Shown piece after piece: positions 48,970 to 63,423 of a stretch of DNA of 64,000 nt (position 1 is the first letter of the stretch; every line of letters starts with the position of its first letter). This DNA comes from Rotaria macrura (lineage: Eukaryota > Rotifera > Eurotatoria > Philodinida > Philodinidae). The stretch covers positions 62,001 through 126,000 of the forward strand of contig OENT01000029.1 in NCBI GenBank assembly GCA_900239685.1. The letters are read 5' to 3'. Under the pieces are notes generated by a model, which did no database searches, was not told where the DNA came from, and saw nothing but the letters and a program-made list of their open reading frames with translations. Made by a program: the position numbers and the translations under genes.

Positions 48970-51900
48970 ATGCAGTTCGACATAAGAAGGTAAATAGAAA
49001 AACAACTACCGCGTCACTATTAACATTTGATGCAATATGTTTGTTTCATGTAGATTCGATATTTATCGAAAAGTTCCGAAAGATCTCACGCAACCGACTA
49101 ATACGGGTGCTGCTATATCACTTATATGCATTACATTTATATCAACATTACTGCTCATTGAATTCTATTATTTTGTTACACCGGATATGTAAGAAAAATA
49201 AAGTTTCATAAAGAATACAACAATGAATGCAAAATATTGTTGTTCAATGTTTTGCTTTCAGTGTCAGTGAATTGTTTGTTGATGCACCTGAATTCAATAC
49301 AGTTGATAGAATATCAGTACATCTTGATATTAGCATCTTAGAAATTCCATGTCAATGTAAGAATAAAAACAAGAGAATTTCATAACGTTGATATTGAATG
49401 AAAGACTTTTATCTCAATTTAGATATTGGCATTGATATCCAAGATGATCTCGGCCGCCATGAAGTTGGGTTTCATGAAAATACAATAAAAACACCAGAAA
49501 ACGATGGTCTTGGTTGTCATGTAAATGCTACGTTTAGAATAGCTCGTGTACCAGGTAATTTCCATGTTTCAACACATTCCTCTGCTGTTCAACCTCAAAA
49601 TGGTAATATGAAGCACGTGATACATGAACTAACATTTGGTGATACTGTTAAAGTGTGTTCATTTAAAGCTATCACTGAACATTAAGCATAAACTTGTCTT
49701 GGAATGTATTTCATATTTGTTGTAATAGGGATTCCGACAAATTCCAAATCGAAAAGCATTCCGTCCATTAAGACGCTTCAATAATACAAATCGTCCAAGT
49801 CATATTTCGCATGATTATTTAATGAAAATTGTACCCACCATCTATGAAAATCTTAGTGGAGATCGTAGACATCCATATCAATTTACATTTGTCTATCGGG
49901 TGAGTTAGTTGTCATTGTTGTCAGTATGTGTATATCTCGGTGAAATTTGCTGAGTCGTATTGTTATCATTATTGTATATAATTGTTTTCGTTGAAAAGTT
50001 CTATTCTTTTATTTTTAAAATTCATAATTTTTGTAAAAATGAACACTTAACATTTTATGCAACACTCGCCACTATCTAACATCGGTAAAAATTGATTTGA
50101 TAAGCAAGCAGTCAAGTTCAATGCATGTTCATCGATCTGTCATTTCAACATGACAGCTAATTTAATTCAATTCTACTTTATGAGATGTTAACAAAGAAAG
50201 TAGAATTTCACCTCGACTTTTTCTCTTAGAAAATATCTGATGTTCCTAAGAAGTATTTTATATTCAAACGGCTAACCCGATGTGAATTTCTTGAAGCATT
50301 ATTAAATAAAAATTGCCTAAATGGACAAAGCGGATATCTTGAATGAATGAGTCATTTTCTCATTGGTCAAATTGAATTCTAACGTGATACTTGAAAATCA
50401 TCTTACATATTGACATGCTTAATTTTGAAAGAAAAACAACTGAATTTTAAAAGTAAACCAAAAACTTCTGTCAAGTTTCTTTCTGCTTCTTTTCTGTAAT
50501 CAATTCACAGGGTACAACGAGTTGTTCGTGTGAGAATAAATTATTGCATTTTCTGGAGATGACGCTTAAACGAAAAAGTTCGAATTACATCGTTCATAAT
50601 AATATTCTAAGTCAAAATGGTCGATATCACATTGTTGGTTGTTATCAAACAAGACAAAAATCGATCATAGAAAATCTAATGTTGATTGATTAGTGTATTA
50701 TCAATGAGACCACTTTGGTTGAAGAATAATCTTCTAGTGTGTGCACCTGAAAAATTCAGAATACGATCACACTATCAGATTGCACAAGTGAAAATGACGA
50801 ATGAAAATCATTAACATCTATAATCATTTTGTGAAGTTGTTCGATAAGCTTTCATATGCAAATGTGTTAACTGACTGCGTCTTTTCTTGATAATTAGCTA
50901 TTTTTTTTGTTATTTGCTAAGAGTCTGGAAGGTTAAAAAACTAATAAATTGTTTTTATTCGGTTTTTTAATTTTGACATCGCTTTGATTAATTTGATATG
51001 CAGTATAAAAGTGAAAACATTCTTTTTGTCTACATGAAACTACATAATACCTTATTGGGCTTACAGGCGAAGTCTTTAAACTGATGAATCATGTCTTAAT
51101 CGAGACTAGATGTATTATAGAGAATCAAAGAAGCTATGCATGTTATAAAGAGAAACTCAAGACTCTTGACATATTATAAGTCTAACGACTAGTAATTCTG
51201 CTACTGTTGAGTATATGGTTCTAGTTTTCTTTTTATTTGAAATAGAATTCAGTGAGATTAGAAAACCATGAAAATATTCATGTCTCCGACTTAGTAATTA
51301 AAAACGACACCTTCCTGTCAAAATTTGTCATCGAGTAGGGCATTCATAACGAATCAAACGACCTGACGTCAGTATGAAATTTTATCGCTAAATTATTATA
51401 ATGATATTTAAGATTACAAAATAAACAGAGGCTATAGCCGCGATAGTTGTGTGCGTATTTTGAGTCAATCAATATTCAACAATAAATGCAATATTATGTT
51501 CTGCGTGATATGAGGCACTTCTTTTCTAGGATTCAATGTTTGCAGAAAAAGATATATTTTAGCGAAGAATTTTAGATTAGAGTAGAAATTACCATACGTG
51601 TTCATGTCAATTTATTATTGGTAAGGTTCTGGAGATTGATTATGCCGTTGAACCATCGGAATTCATGAAAATAAAATACACAGGCGAATTTTATAAGAGT
51701 TTCCATACCTTCAAGTAATGTTAGTTGCCTCTGAAGAATAAATAGAAAAGCTTGAAAGTAAAGAGTTTCGTTTACTAGTAAAGCATGAGATTTGACCAGT
51801 GAATATTTTAATGGTAATCAAATTTTCACGCGTACAATTGATTATCATATTTCAATTGCAACTAATTTCCATAGAGACAAATCTCAATAAGTAGAATTCA

Positions 51901-54153
51901 TTATGAAAGGTTTAGGTCATTATGTCATTCATATCTTAAGATGTTAACCATGATACAAATATTGATCTTCAGACAGCTCAAGAATCCTGATAGAACTCAT
52001 ATTCTCGATTCAGAAAAGACGTATAAAGAAAAATGAGCTGACTATTTCGGATTCAACTTTTTTCCGACGGATCTGTCTACGACAGGACAGATTCGAGTTA
52101 ATTGATATTGATGATGACTTTCTTTTATGTTCCTAGGAAAGGATTATAGAATCTATGTGAAAAATTCTCATTAAATTGTTGCCTTAGAAATATTGAAGTA
52201 AACATCGCGATTGCTTTCCAGCTATGTTTAATTGATTTTCATAGACACATTGCCATAAACAAAAATATACGCTGCATTTTGCTTTTATTATAAGCACAAA
52301 AGTCATCTAATTTGAAAACCACATTGAATACGATTACGTTCTCAATTTCAAATTGTTTCTCTTTAATATTTGAAAAATTTTTCTATCTTTAATAGATTTT
52401 TACGATCACGAATAAATTTTTTCGCAATGAAATCGGATCATGTAAAAGTTTCATTGTATAGATTTTCGAACGATGTCAAAAAAATTAGAATATCTGAACA
52501 CTAATCGAATATTGAAAGAAATGTTTCAACTAATAATATGAGATAAGTTTTTGAATAGGAGAAAAATCTCCTATTTTATATTCATATATAATCTTGATAC
52601 ACAAGCAAAATAAAGAGAAGTAAGTTGAAGTTTGAATTCGAGTTTATTGGGCGAAATCATTTCTATGAGTATATTTAAACAGTAAAATATCAGCAAAATT
52701 AAAAACCAAATTTACTAAACCGTGAAAGGAAACTTCCGTAGAAAGAATGGTACTAAAAATAGCTCGCCTATTCGAAAAACGATCTATTCAGAATTAAATA
52801 AGCATATTATTGCGTTTGAAAGATATTGAAATGTAATCTATCATCAACAAAAATTTTCGAACAATATTATTATCTTTAAAAAAACAACTATCTTGAGGAA
52901 ATGAACCGGCAATTGATACTTTTGAAACTTCAAGTCATGATTTTTCTAGAATTTTCATCGCCAAATTATAATAATGAATCATGGTCGAATAAACATTTTT
53001 TTCTGTAGAAAAATTAGTAAACTTTACATGCTAGATTAATTTGCCATCTCAGTTCTGAACTATCTATTAGTTTTTTTTTGTTAATTGATCAAAACATCCA
53101 GTCCGGGTTTTAACTTCGGACTCTTCCATCCCTAGTAGCAAAAAAATGTGTGAAGACAAAAAAGGAAATGCTTTAAAAAATAATATGATCTGATACTTAA
53201 CGAACAAAACAAATAAGAAACCATTATCTAATACAACCAACTTATGTCGAGTTACTTCCTTTTTTCACGAATAAAAATAAAGATATTCTTTTTAGATTCT
53301 CTTTCAACGACTGAACACTTGTTTCAATACAGATAAGATAGAAACAAAAAACAGGTTCTTTTTATAATGACCTTATACATGGAATAAGTAATGTTTACTT
53401 ACATACACCCATAGCGTCTATCTAATATCCAAGCCAGAAAAGAAACAAGAGAGATTCAAAAAATAACTATAATCCAAATCAAGCCATGAATAATTAGAGC
53501 TTATGCTCGGTGTGTTTCATCGGGTTAATCATAATTTCTGAGTATCAATCATGCACATCAAAATTTGAATCATGATTCATACCCATCTTGTCTATGATTA
53601 CTTCGTTTTATTTCTGATTTCAGCGGACAGTAAAATAATCCCCAAAATCTTGCAATTGTTTCGTTTTTTAATTCTTATTCATCATAATCATACTAAGCCT
53701 ATTCAAGAAGGTCGAATCCTAATCAGTATAGGACTTATCACGGGTAGCTTAATAAATATTTAGAAAGAATAAGAAAATCTCCTGTGTTTTTGCAATGTAA
53801 CATCGTACTGTCGATGATTACGCTGAATATTCATGATTGTCTCAACGGACGATTTTATTTTCGTTTGAAGGAATTCAATCCACATCAGCAAGGTGCAATA
53901 CCCGCAATATGGTTCCGTTATGATATTACGGTAAGAATGAAAACATTTGAATGCATTAACTAGCTCATATTTTCTGTTCATTATATAGCCGATAACAATT
54001 AAATATACTGAACGTCGACAAAAAGCCTACACGTTTATAACATCAATATGTGCGGTTGTTGGTGGTTCATTTACGGTAGCAAGTATACTTGATTCATTAA
54101 TATTTACTGCAAGTGAACTATTTAAAAAATTCGAACTTGGTAAAATGACATGA
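48970..54153 (+). CDS. ERGIC1: ER-Golgi intermediate compartment protein 1 (ERGIC-32)
   Basis: Seven exons, 48970-48989, 49054-49188, 49262-49356, 49423-49652, 49729-49899, 53871-53930 and 53989-54153, give 291 residues (human 290). The N terminus MQFDIRRFDIYRKVPKDLTQP is almost the vertebrate sequence. The first membrane segment spans about 25-48. The lumenal domain keeps IGIDIQDDLGRHEVG, VPGNFHVSTHS and SHDYLMKIVPTIYE. IPAIWFRYDIT, KYTERRQ and then the second membrane segment (about 250-275) with GGSFTVASILDS follow. The C terminus ends FELGKMT; mammalian ERGIC1 ends LGKMH. The family cycles between ER and Golgi with ERGIC2/ERGIC3 as cargo-receptor complexes. Intron 5 is unusually large (49900-53870, 4 kb) in an otherwise compact gene, and no nested gene was recognised in it. 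Confidence 0.94.
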
Positions 54154-57100
54154 AATTCTGAACAATCATACAAATCAATAACGAACTATTTTAACGACAA
54201 CGAGCTTATATTTAGTTTGGATCTTCTTTTGTTTTTCTCTTATGTAGTTAATAGTGATTGTTTTTAGAAATTAATTAATATTTCTTTTGTTTTTGACGAA
54301 TCTCATAATAAAAATCAAATATTTTAATTCCTAATTGTATTCCAATGAATGAAACTATTATATGCACATAGATATATAATAGATCTCAAAAAGAAATGAT
54401 GAATCTTTTATTCGAAATCTTGACATATAGGCCAAGATATGCATAACAGATTTACATGTATCAATCCCGAATGAGATCATAGTTCAAAGCATGCATATAT
54501 GGTATTGTTTTACAGAAAAAACAATGTAGATCGATTGGCATTGACATATTGAGTGTGTCTGATTAACTTTTTGTCAGCAGTATATAAGATATTTTTACTC
54601 ATGGGGGAAAACAAGACAGACGACTTCTGATGTCTAATCTAATTTTATCAATGGTTTCTATCACAGTCAGAGTTGTTTTTTCCCTTAGCATGATAAAACG
54701 TATTCTGCTTTTTTCTGTCGTCTTCTCAAGAAAATAAATTCTGTTTTCTTTTTAATAGAACATTAAAGCAAATTATATTTGAATAGATTTTTATACTTCT
54801 TGTAATAAACACAGTATATATGACGTTATTTATTCCTTTCATGCTCTTTGATTGCTCCGTAGTCAGTACCTCTTTACTACATTTATAGATGGCTGATTTC
54901 TCATTATTAAATGTGCATGAAAAGATGTTCTCATCATATAAATGAATATTTTCTTCAGCGATAAAATGGTTCGCAGTATGAATGATGCCAACAATGAGAT
55001 AGGTCACAGCAAGATATGAATTCAACAATAATCATCCAGTAAACATTTAATCGTATTGAAAACATCAACGTCTAATATACATGTATATATATATATATAT
55101 ATATGAAACAATGCTTTGCAACAAAAGAAAACTATACCAAACATCCCTCATTGAAGTAACAGGAAATGATGAATGACTGACAGCATGTTTTCTTTTGACT
55201 GAATAGAGCAGAAAAAAGTTGAATTAGTTTGAAGATGAGCATTAAGCGTTCACAATAAAAATCATACTTACCAAGTAAATATACTCGTATTCCGTCATAC
55301 AGTATAGTTTAATACATCCGGAAGGGAAAAAGACGGATAGAATCAGAAGTGGAAGAGTCACTTACTATCATCAGTTCCTCTAGTTGTATCTGACATTATT
55401 CGAATACGATGAAAATTATTCAGTTAGTGTCAATCTATATGTTAGAAAATTTAATAATGCAATTGTCTCTGTTAACTATTGACACTATCTATCATTAAAC
55501 GAATGAATATTTTAATAGTAGACGAATATTTTTTCATGAAGAAAGAAAGAAATAGCGCAATCTTTATTCCAAAGTAACACATCAAAGACATAAGACTTCT
55601 TGATAAAGATGATAGATAAACCTGAAGACGAAAAACTATCACTGTTTTTACTCAATAACAGTTGTTGTAGTGACTAATTGAAATCATCAGTTGTTGTTTG
55701 TCAGTCACTCTAAACTCTAATCATCATCATCATCATAATCATCACCATCATCATCGTTAGTATTATTTCTTTTTTCCAGTTACTTTTTTGTTGTTGTCGT
55801 GTCGCCTCCTACTCCTGCTTTTTTTCCTTCGCAGTCATCCTTTTTCCTTCGCTGTTTCATAATCACTGTTATAGGTTTTTGAGCAAGTGTGACGACATTA
55901 CGAGTAAAATAGTTAAAAACAAAGTGCACTTTCTAGAATTAAAAATAGAGGACATCTTTAGTCACAAATAATCCGAAGTACAATCGTAACCATGCATAAA
56001 TGAATGTACACGAGTAAGTTTAATTTATTTAATTCCAATTTTTCTATTTCATTGTATTCAAAGAATCTTAACATTGTATACTGTTCATTTGTTTGAGTTA
56101 CGAGAGTAATTCTCTCCGAAGAGACAAACAGAGAAAATACTTAAAATGACATCACATTGGTTGAAAAATTCTTCTTAAAATTGACGTGACTTAATTACTC
56201 AACTTAAGTTCATACGTGTTCAGGAAGTTTCTATCTGTGTATGAGCGTGGGTTATGCTCGAACAATTATTACAATACTTTAGGATGATTCTAATATGAAG
56301 TGCAATTATTTTGATTAATATTTGCACTAGTCATAATCGTAGGGATGACTTTGTGGATAAAATAAATTTGATACATTTCATATTTTGCGTCAATATTTTC
56401 TTACGTTTTTTTCAGATATAAATGAGTTAGACGGTTTCGAATTACTAATCAAAATAAATTACATAGTTACTGAAAAAAACTTAGCTTTTTTCTTTCATAC
56501 TACTCATTGTTCGAAAGAATAATTTTCTCACTTATGAATATCTTTTAAAATTACTTTTTTAAATGAAAAGAATAAATTATATCAAAAGAAAGTAATAATT
56601 CACTGGCGAATTTTTTTCTTACTATTAAAAGACATAAAAGGAACTTACACTCAACACGTACGACGCTAGTATAAAAGAATACGCTGCCTAACAAGTATGA
56701 TCATTGAAAGCGTAACGTTCGTTTATTAGTAAATCTCTTCTTCTTTTCTTTTGCAAATGACAGTTTCGTATTACAGAGCTACTTCATATTTTGTTTAAAG
56801 AAGATAGAACTATAGCTAAAAAGAAACGATAACATATTCTTCAAGTTAGGGATATAATATTTTATTTCGCTCGAATGGTTGCTAAAGCTATTTTTGAATG
56901 CATAAGATTTTCCATAAGCATTTTATGTCAATATCGATTCTGTTTTCGCTCGATAACTTTTAAGAATAGATTGGAAGCAGCTTTGTTAAGTTGTCTTTTT
57001 TTTCATATTGATTCTGATGTAGGTTTTACGCATCATAATGAGATTTCTTTTTGAGCTAGAATTACAACATGATTTGTTTGTGACGCATCATTTTTTTATC

Positions 57101-57720
57101 GCAAAGCTTCGTTCTTTGTGGTTCATGTCATTCTCTTTTTTTGCTTCTTATTTTCTGTATTGATGATGAAAACAACAAGCGAAAGATAGAGAGATAGAGA
57201 GACAGAGAGACAGAGAGAGAGAGAGAAATTGACATTTGAAGTTTTTCCTTGTTTTTATTTGCGCATAAACGATGATGTACGACATAAATATCTTCGCCTT
57301 GTTCTGTGTGTTTTTATGGGACCAGTAGAGAAAACAATGAGCATCTATTTCAATTCTATTACGATGAAGATCAAAAGAAAAGAGACACGAAATGGTTTGT
57401 GTTGCATACCAAATTTTGTCTTTTTTTCAATTATTTGTATTTTGCGAGATCAATAGACACCTTTCCCTCAACTATATGTGTTCTTCACAGTGACAGTATG
57501 ATAGCCAGATTTTACGATAATATAAACTTATAAATTGTATATTACCATGTGAAAATGAGAAAGACAACAAACAGAAGTTGATAAACATTTGATTTACAGA
57601 CATGTTTATGAAAAACAAAACTATACTATAAATTGTCTAGCACAAGAAAAAAATCAATACAACTACTTGCACTTTTAGATTATCAGTATTGTTTGTCTCG
57701 TTTATCTTGAATATGATTCA
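54154..57720. other. Gene-free stretch with simple repeats upstream of GPCR-2
   Basis: No exon was recognised in these 3.6 kb. Simple repeats are an AT run at 55084-55104, an ATC-rich tract at about 55721-55755 and a GA-rich tract at 57186-57227. ACTTTTAG ends at 57678, 42 nt before the GPCR start, and may be an acceptor. Confidence 0.5.
57186..57227. repeat. GA-rich simple repeat upstream of GPCR-2
   Basis: A purine-only GA tract with occasional GATA and GACA interruptions lies about 0.5 kb before the second GPCR start. It is seen directly; no function is assigned. Confidence 0.85.
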
Positions 57721-60672
57721 ATGAAAGTCATGGTGTACAACAATTTTACTATGAATATGGATGATGTGCAACCAACTGAAGCAATAAGATCTTTTATTGA
57801 TTTAAGATTTTTTCTCGTCCGTATTTTTTATCCATGTTTACTTGTATGGGGTACTATTGGGAATGCATTATGTTTGCGTGTTTTATTGAGTAAAAAATTT
57901 ATCAAAAATTCAACATGCCAATACTTAGCCGTACTTGCTGTTATTGATATACTCTTCATAGTAATGCGTTCGGGTAAACACGTTTATAAATTATTTCTTG
58001 CTACACCTATATTCAATACTTCAAAATGGATGTGTCGCGTATTAACATTTTTTTCATCGGCACTGGCACATATGGCATCATGGATATTGGTTATTGTTAG
58101 TTTCGATCGATACTTAATAGTAACAAGTCGCTATAGACGACATAGTTCATCTGCGAATCGAGTCTTTTGTTCGACAAGTATCCTTATTGCCATTGTTGTT
58201 TTATGCAATCTTTATTATTTCTTAATACTTGGTAAGAAAATATTAACAATCTTTTATAATAATCCTAATTACTTAGTTGCTCTATAATATTGATGAACAT
58301 GTCTTATTTCTATGAAAGAATTATGGTTGATATACTAAGTAAAATATTTGAACTAAACAAGAATGATTTATCATCTTTACATATTAAACTATAGTTCGAG
58401 AAAGAAAATTTTCTAGAACTCTTAGACATTAATAGTAGTACTAGCTTATCGTGGACAGTGCAAGAAGTCTAAAGAAACAAAAATACACGGCGAAATGGAA
58501 TTCAAAAGAAAACTTTCCCTTTTTGCTTTTCGAAGTTCTAAAAGAAAGAACTAAGCTGGTATAGAGCATCTAAAAACCATTCAATATCATGTTATATGTT
58601 TCAAAGAATATTCCAGCAACGAATCATAACTAGTGAGAAGATCTTTCATGTTTTAGGGTAAATTGTTCCGTTAAACGGAAGTGTATGAAAAAGTTCTACA
58701 AATAATAATAGATGAGACTGGAAAACATTCAACTTAAAGGAATAACATTTTTGAAAGCCTTTATGTTATCTATTAAAACATCTAAGAAATATGAGCAAAT
58801 CGTGCATAAAAACTTTAATCCAAGTATCTAATTTTAAATAATAATAGCGAATTACGATAGAATATATTCAACTGTTGAACGACGTTCAACTTGATACGAT
58901 GAATACCAATAGGTCTTGATGAGACTAAAGAAAACTTGACACGAGTCAGGATTTATAGCTTAATTATGGATTTTATAGCCGTCATAATAAAATTTCTGTT
59001 GAGTGAAGAACATTTCCGGACGATCCAAAACAAATCATTTCTAGCTGAAAATGTTTCTACAGGCAGATTTCATCATCACTGAAAAGTTCGCAAAGTTTAA
59101 GGCAAAACAGACATATCTGTTTTCTTCTCATCGTCGTATTCAATTTACAAGTTGACTCGATTATTATATCGTCGTGGAATAAATCACTGTTGATGTTTTC
59201 TTTTACAGGAAATCGAATATTTCAAAAAAAAACATGTTTACTTTCGTTGACACATTCCGAACTATCCTATCCCTCAGACTTATTAAATTTGCATACAAAA
59301 AAACATTTCAGATCAAATCTCTTCAAGTTACATTTTCCGGAAATGTCATGCTCTCAAGAAAAATTTAATTAAAATGATCATCACAACATTGACGAATTTG
59401 AATCTTTCATAAACATCTCTTTTTCCTTTTTTCATCACCGAAATCTACTTGTAGCTGTAACATGAAAATTTGATAGTAGTATTCCAATATTGATTATATT
59501 CTCTGATTACTTGATTAATTTATACCGCATTCATTTTAATTCTTAATAGAATAAATGAATTCTTCTCATATGTCTATTGATGAAATCGAATAATAATAAT
59601 AATAATAATAATAACAACATTCTGTCAATAGTATATTTAGCATGTGCCTGATTAAATTACATGCTTCTGTCTTATTTCAATTAGTACTTACAGTTTGTTT
59701 TTTTTCTTATACAACTCTATTGTGATTTAATCTCTAGGAAATAATATAATATAGAAGAATAAAAATAAAACATATCTTATTTGTACTTATTTGAATTAAT
59801 TCTTGTAAACCTAAAAACATTTATAATGAATATTTGATTCTTTTTTTCTCATTAATTTAGGTCGAACAACAAAGTTAGATTATTACGCATCAAATAACCA
59901 ACAGTATTATACTGCGAATGATACACTAGATTTCAATAATAACACTTCTTTTGAAACAATGTATACTGATGATTTATATCTACCAAGAACCATATCAATA
60001 TTTGTTTGTATACCAAGTATTGGTTATGAACGATTCTTTCGTACTTTTATACCTATAATTGATATTTTACTTGTTGCTGCGATACCATTTTTGTTTCTTT
60101 GTTCAACGAATATTGGTATTATAACATATACAATGCGTAACAATCGTCAAATGCGTCAACATCGTAAACGTGCACATCGTCGTCATCAACGACTAACAAT
60201 AATGCTTTTATCTGTTACATTAGCATTTATTGGTCTAACATGTCCATCAGTTATATTCATATGTGTGAACAAAATTATTCAATCGAAACGTATGAAACGT
60301 GATGAAAAAACTGATAATATAAATGAATTATTTGGTAGTGGTCAACCGTCAAATGTACCACTTATTGTTGAAGTATGTGAAGCATTATGGTATACAAAAC
60401 ATGCCATGAATTTCATATTGTATACACTTAGTGGACAAGATTTTCGTCGAGAATTTATCAAATTATTTACAAAATGCTTTCATGATCGACCAGCTATATT
60501 AAAAAAATTGATTCGAGCAACTCCAATGACATCAGAACAGACACTTAATTCAACATTAATTGAAATACCCGTCGTAGCAAATACAAATCATAGAAAAAAA
60601 TGTCAAAAAAAACGAACAGATATTGTTCTTGAAACATCTACTATATCAAACAATTCAAAAACAATACTATGA
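57721..60672 (+). CDS. Rhodopsin-like (class A) GPCR, peptide-receptor style
   Basis: Two exons, 57721-58231 and 59861-60672, give 440 residues. Class A landmarks are clear: Asn48 in TM1 (GTIGNAL), Asp76 in TM2 (LAVIDIL), Cys105 at the start of TM3, DRY at 129-131, Cys220 in the second extracellular loop, Pro299 in TM6 (LTCPSVIF) and NFILY (354-358) in place of NPxxY. Helix 8 begins SGQDFRREF. Intracellular loop 3 is very basic (RQMRQHRKRAHRRHQR), as in G-protein-coupling loops. The second extracellular loop is long and has several NxT/S glycosylation sites. The extended polar C-terminal tail also has basic clusters. The ligand is unknown; a neuropeptide is likely from the general style. Codons 4 and 11 are alternative starts. 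The intron (1.6 kb) falls after TM4. Confidence 0.85.
59589..59613. repeat. AAT trinucleotide repeat in GPCR-2 intron
   Basis: About eight AAT units occur inside the 1.6-kb intron of the second GPCR gene. A shorter AAT run lies in the GFOD-like/ZNHIT3 spacer. Confidence 0.85.
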
Positions 60673-61017
60673 ACTTATTAGTCTGTTGGAATATAGATAT
60701 ATGTATAGTATTGATCTATTGTTAGCTTTTTTCCTTTTTTTCCTTTTCAATTCGCACTTTTCTTTTTTTTCCTCAAAATAATAATAATGCTGTCTTCTCT
60801 TTATTTATTAATAACCTGAGATCCGATACAACATTTAACAAACTAAAGAAAAAGAAAAAAGAAAATTGGGTATCACAGTGTTAAAAAAGAAGAGGGAGGA
60901 GAAGAACAAACTTTAGCTAATTAATAAAGAAATGTCTAGTGCGAAATCATTCTCTCTTAAGAAAAAAAAGCGATATTTGAAAGACAAATTGAAACGAAAG
61001 ATTTAATTGAACAACGT
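60673..61017. other. Shared 3' flank of convergent genes
   Basis: These 345 bp lie between the stops of the second GPCR (+) and the SLC16-like gene (-), so both 3' UTRs fall here. AATAA-type and T-rich sequences are plentiful. No gene was seen. Confidence 0.5.
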
Positions 61018-63423
61018 TCAAACGTCGGGTCTGTTGTTCTCGAAAGCTTTTTCTTCGTTTTTAGCGTTGTCTATTTCAACATTAGGATCAGGAGGAACAC
61101 ATACAATACAGAAATGAAAGAATGACGCAATTATTATCATAGCACCACCAAGAGCAAATGCCAAATCATATTTTTTAGTATAATCTTTAAGAAAGCCTAT
61201 ACGAAAAAAGAAAATATAGATAAGAAGAATTTCCGATAAAAAAATCTTCTTTGATACAAACCAGCAGCCGGAGGGCCAATAATCGATGTTACACCTCGAA
61301 ATAGAAAAAGAATACCAAAAGCTGTTGTATATCGATCAAGACCCACACAATCACATATGACACTTGGTAACAATGACATATGTGGTGCTAGGAAATAATA
61401 GCAAAGCATAACATGAAATGATGTATGAATCAAAGTATTCTATTTCTAAAAAGAATTCTTTATGTTTCATTACCAATAGCAAATCCGCACAAAGCAGCAT
61501 ACAATGCGCATGTCGTAAAATTATATGCATAGGCTGCTAAAACAGTGAGAATACCAGCTGTAAATAAGAGTACATTATGAACACGAAGTGCGCTAAAATG
61601 TGGTATCATAGCAATGGGTCCACCAGCAAATCGACCCAATGTATTAAAGAAACCTAGGGGAACAAGTTTTTTTGGTTTACTTCAAAAAGTTGTCTGGTTC
61701 GTCTTTTTTTACATACCAAAAATTGTCATTAAAAACGAAGCATAAGTTTGATCAATTTTCATATCTTCAGCTGCAAACGATACAAGACACATGATTGGTA
61801 AATAATAGCCAAGCATAGAAAATATATTTCCGATGCAAATTAATAATAGTTGTTTGTTTTTTAAAATTGAAAAATCCGTCATTGCAACAAGAATATCGGC
61901 AAACGCTTTAAATGCTGAATCTTTCTTCTCTTCCTCATCGGTCAATGCTGGAATATTTGTTACTGAGACCATGTACGGATTGCTATTCGCTAACGATGTA
62001 CGAGATACATGATGCAATTGAGTTTTAGATCCAGTAAATAGAGCATCTTTTCTATAGAGCGGTCGTGTTGCATCTTCAGGATTCGACACACCATGTCGAT
62101 GATGTGCACCACTGCCTGTTGATGTTTGACTTGTTGCCGATTTAGTACGAATACGTGAATGTTGATGAGTTGGACTTAGTGACGAGCCGCTTGTTACAAC
62201 AGAAGGAACGACATCATGATGAGGTACTGTATGTGGATCAGAATTACTTGATGATGGGTCACCTGAAGACAATAGTCTCTAGATGTAAAGAGGAAGTTTT
62301 CAATATGACTACTTTGATGAGTTTAACTGTCGTCTAAAAACATTAATACTAACGGTACATGCTTCTGCATCTTGATTCGATGATTCACCACTGTCCATAT
62401 GAGCTTTAGCAGGAGTCCTATAAATAATAAATAAATCCTATGATTAAACAAACATAAAAGTTATTCTTATTCCTTACTCTAACTCGAGATCTTGATTGAT
62501 AGGTACTCGTTGAGGTTTCAAGGGTTGCATGATTGCTCCAAATGCAATACACGATAGCATTATACCAGCAAATATAGCCATGCCCCATCTCCAGCCAAAT
62601 TGTCCCATTAAAAAATTTGCTAATGGACCAAACGACAATGCACCAATACCTGTGCCTGCAGTTACCAAACCTACATGAAACAATTACATCGTAAGAAAAA
62701 TGTATTCGATTAAATTAAAAGCTTATTTTACCATTAGCAATAGCTCGTTTCTTATCAAAATAAAATGATACCATTACTACCGATCTAAATTCGATTGAGA
62801 CTTATGTTTCTTGTCAAGTAAAACTAATCTTTCAACATACGGCAAATAGACCATGCCAAAAAATACACCACCACAAACACCATAGATGAACATCATAACC
62901 CATACATTCGGCGAAAGTGTGGATAATAACATGCAAGCTGATGCACCAATACTTCCAATAATAATAATTGGCCGGCAACCATATCTATTTGCCAAACCTG
63001 ATACAATAGGACCTTGACAAATGAAACGTAAATCAATTAAAATTCAAGGAAGTCACTGTAAATTACACTTACCCACTAACAGATAAACACCACAAGGAAC
63101 AGAGCCAACCATCAGAATAAGCATATCCGAACATTCGAAGTGTTTTTGAAGATGAAGTTTCATTGTACCGAATGCAAATAGAGTACCATCACATACAAGA
63201 TTGCATAACTGAATAGAAAATTACTATGATGATAATCATAAATGAAATGTATCGAATAAAAACATAATACCATAGCCGCAAAAGCAACAACCCAACCAAA
63301 TCCTCCATCCGGTGGTTTTGTAATGTATTCATAATCATCTTCGTCATTAAAATTGTTAGCTTTTTTTAATTGAACTTGTTCTTGTTTCAATGGTTTTTGT
63401 TCTGAAACTTTTTTCTTTTCCAT
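61018..63423 (-). CDS. SLC16/monocarboxylate-transporter-like MFS protein
   Basis: Ten exons on the minus strand: 63423-63271, 63208-63073, 63012-62841, 62784-62732, 62670-62478, 62417-62359, 62262-61717, 61653-61474, 61387-61262 and 61196-61018. They give 598 residues. The TM1 signature of the SLC16 family is present (KPPDGGFGWVVAFAA), as is the TM5 signature (YFDKKRAIANGLVTAGTGIG). Six hydrophobic segments precede a long polar central loop (about 236-345) rich in Ser, His and Thr, and six follow. The short cytoplasmic C terminus ends ENNRPDV. Members move monocarboxylates or related small molecules across the plasma membrane, often with protons; the substrate here cannot be told. The exon 6 donor (GTACCG) is weak, though the phase fits. 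An acceptor-like ATTAG ends 4 nt before the ATG. All introns are short (47-99 nt). Confidence 0.9.

Noticed and set aside
53572-53763. Open frame in ERGIC1 intron 5
   Set aside because: Hydrophobic but unconserved; the real ERGIC1 exon 6 lies downstream and joins exon 5 in phase.
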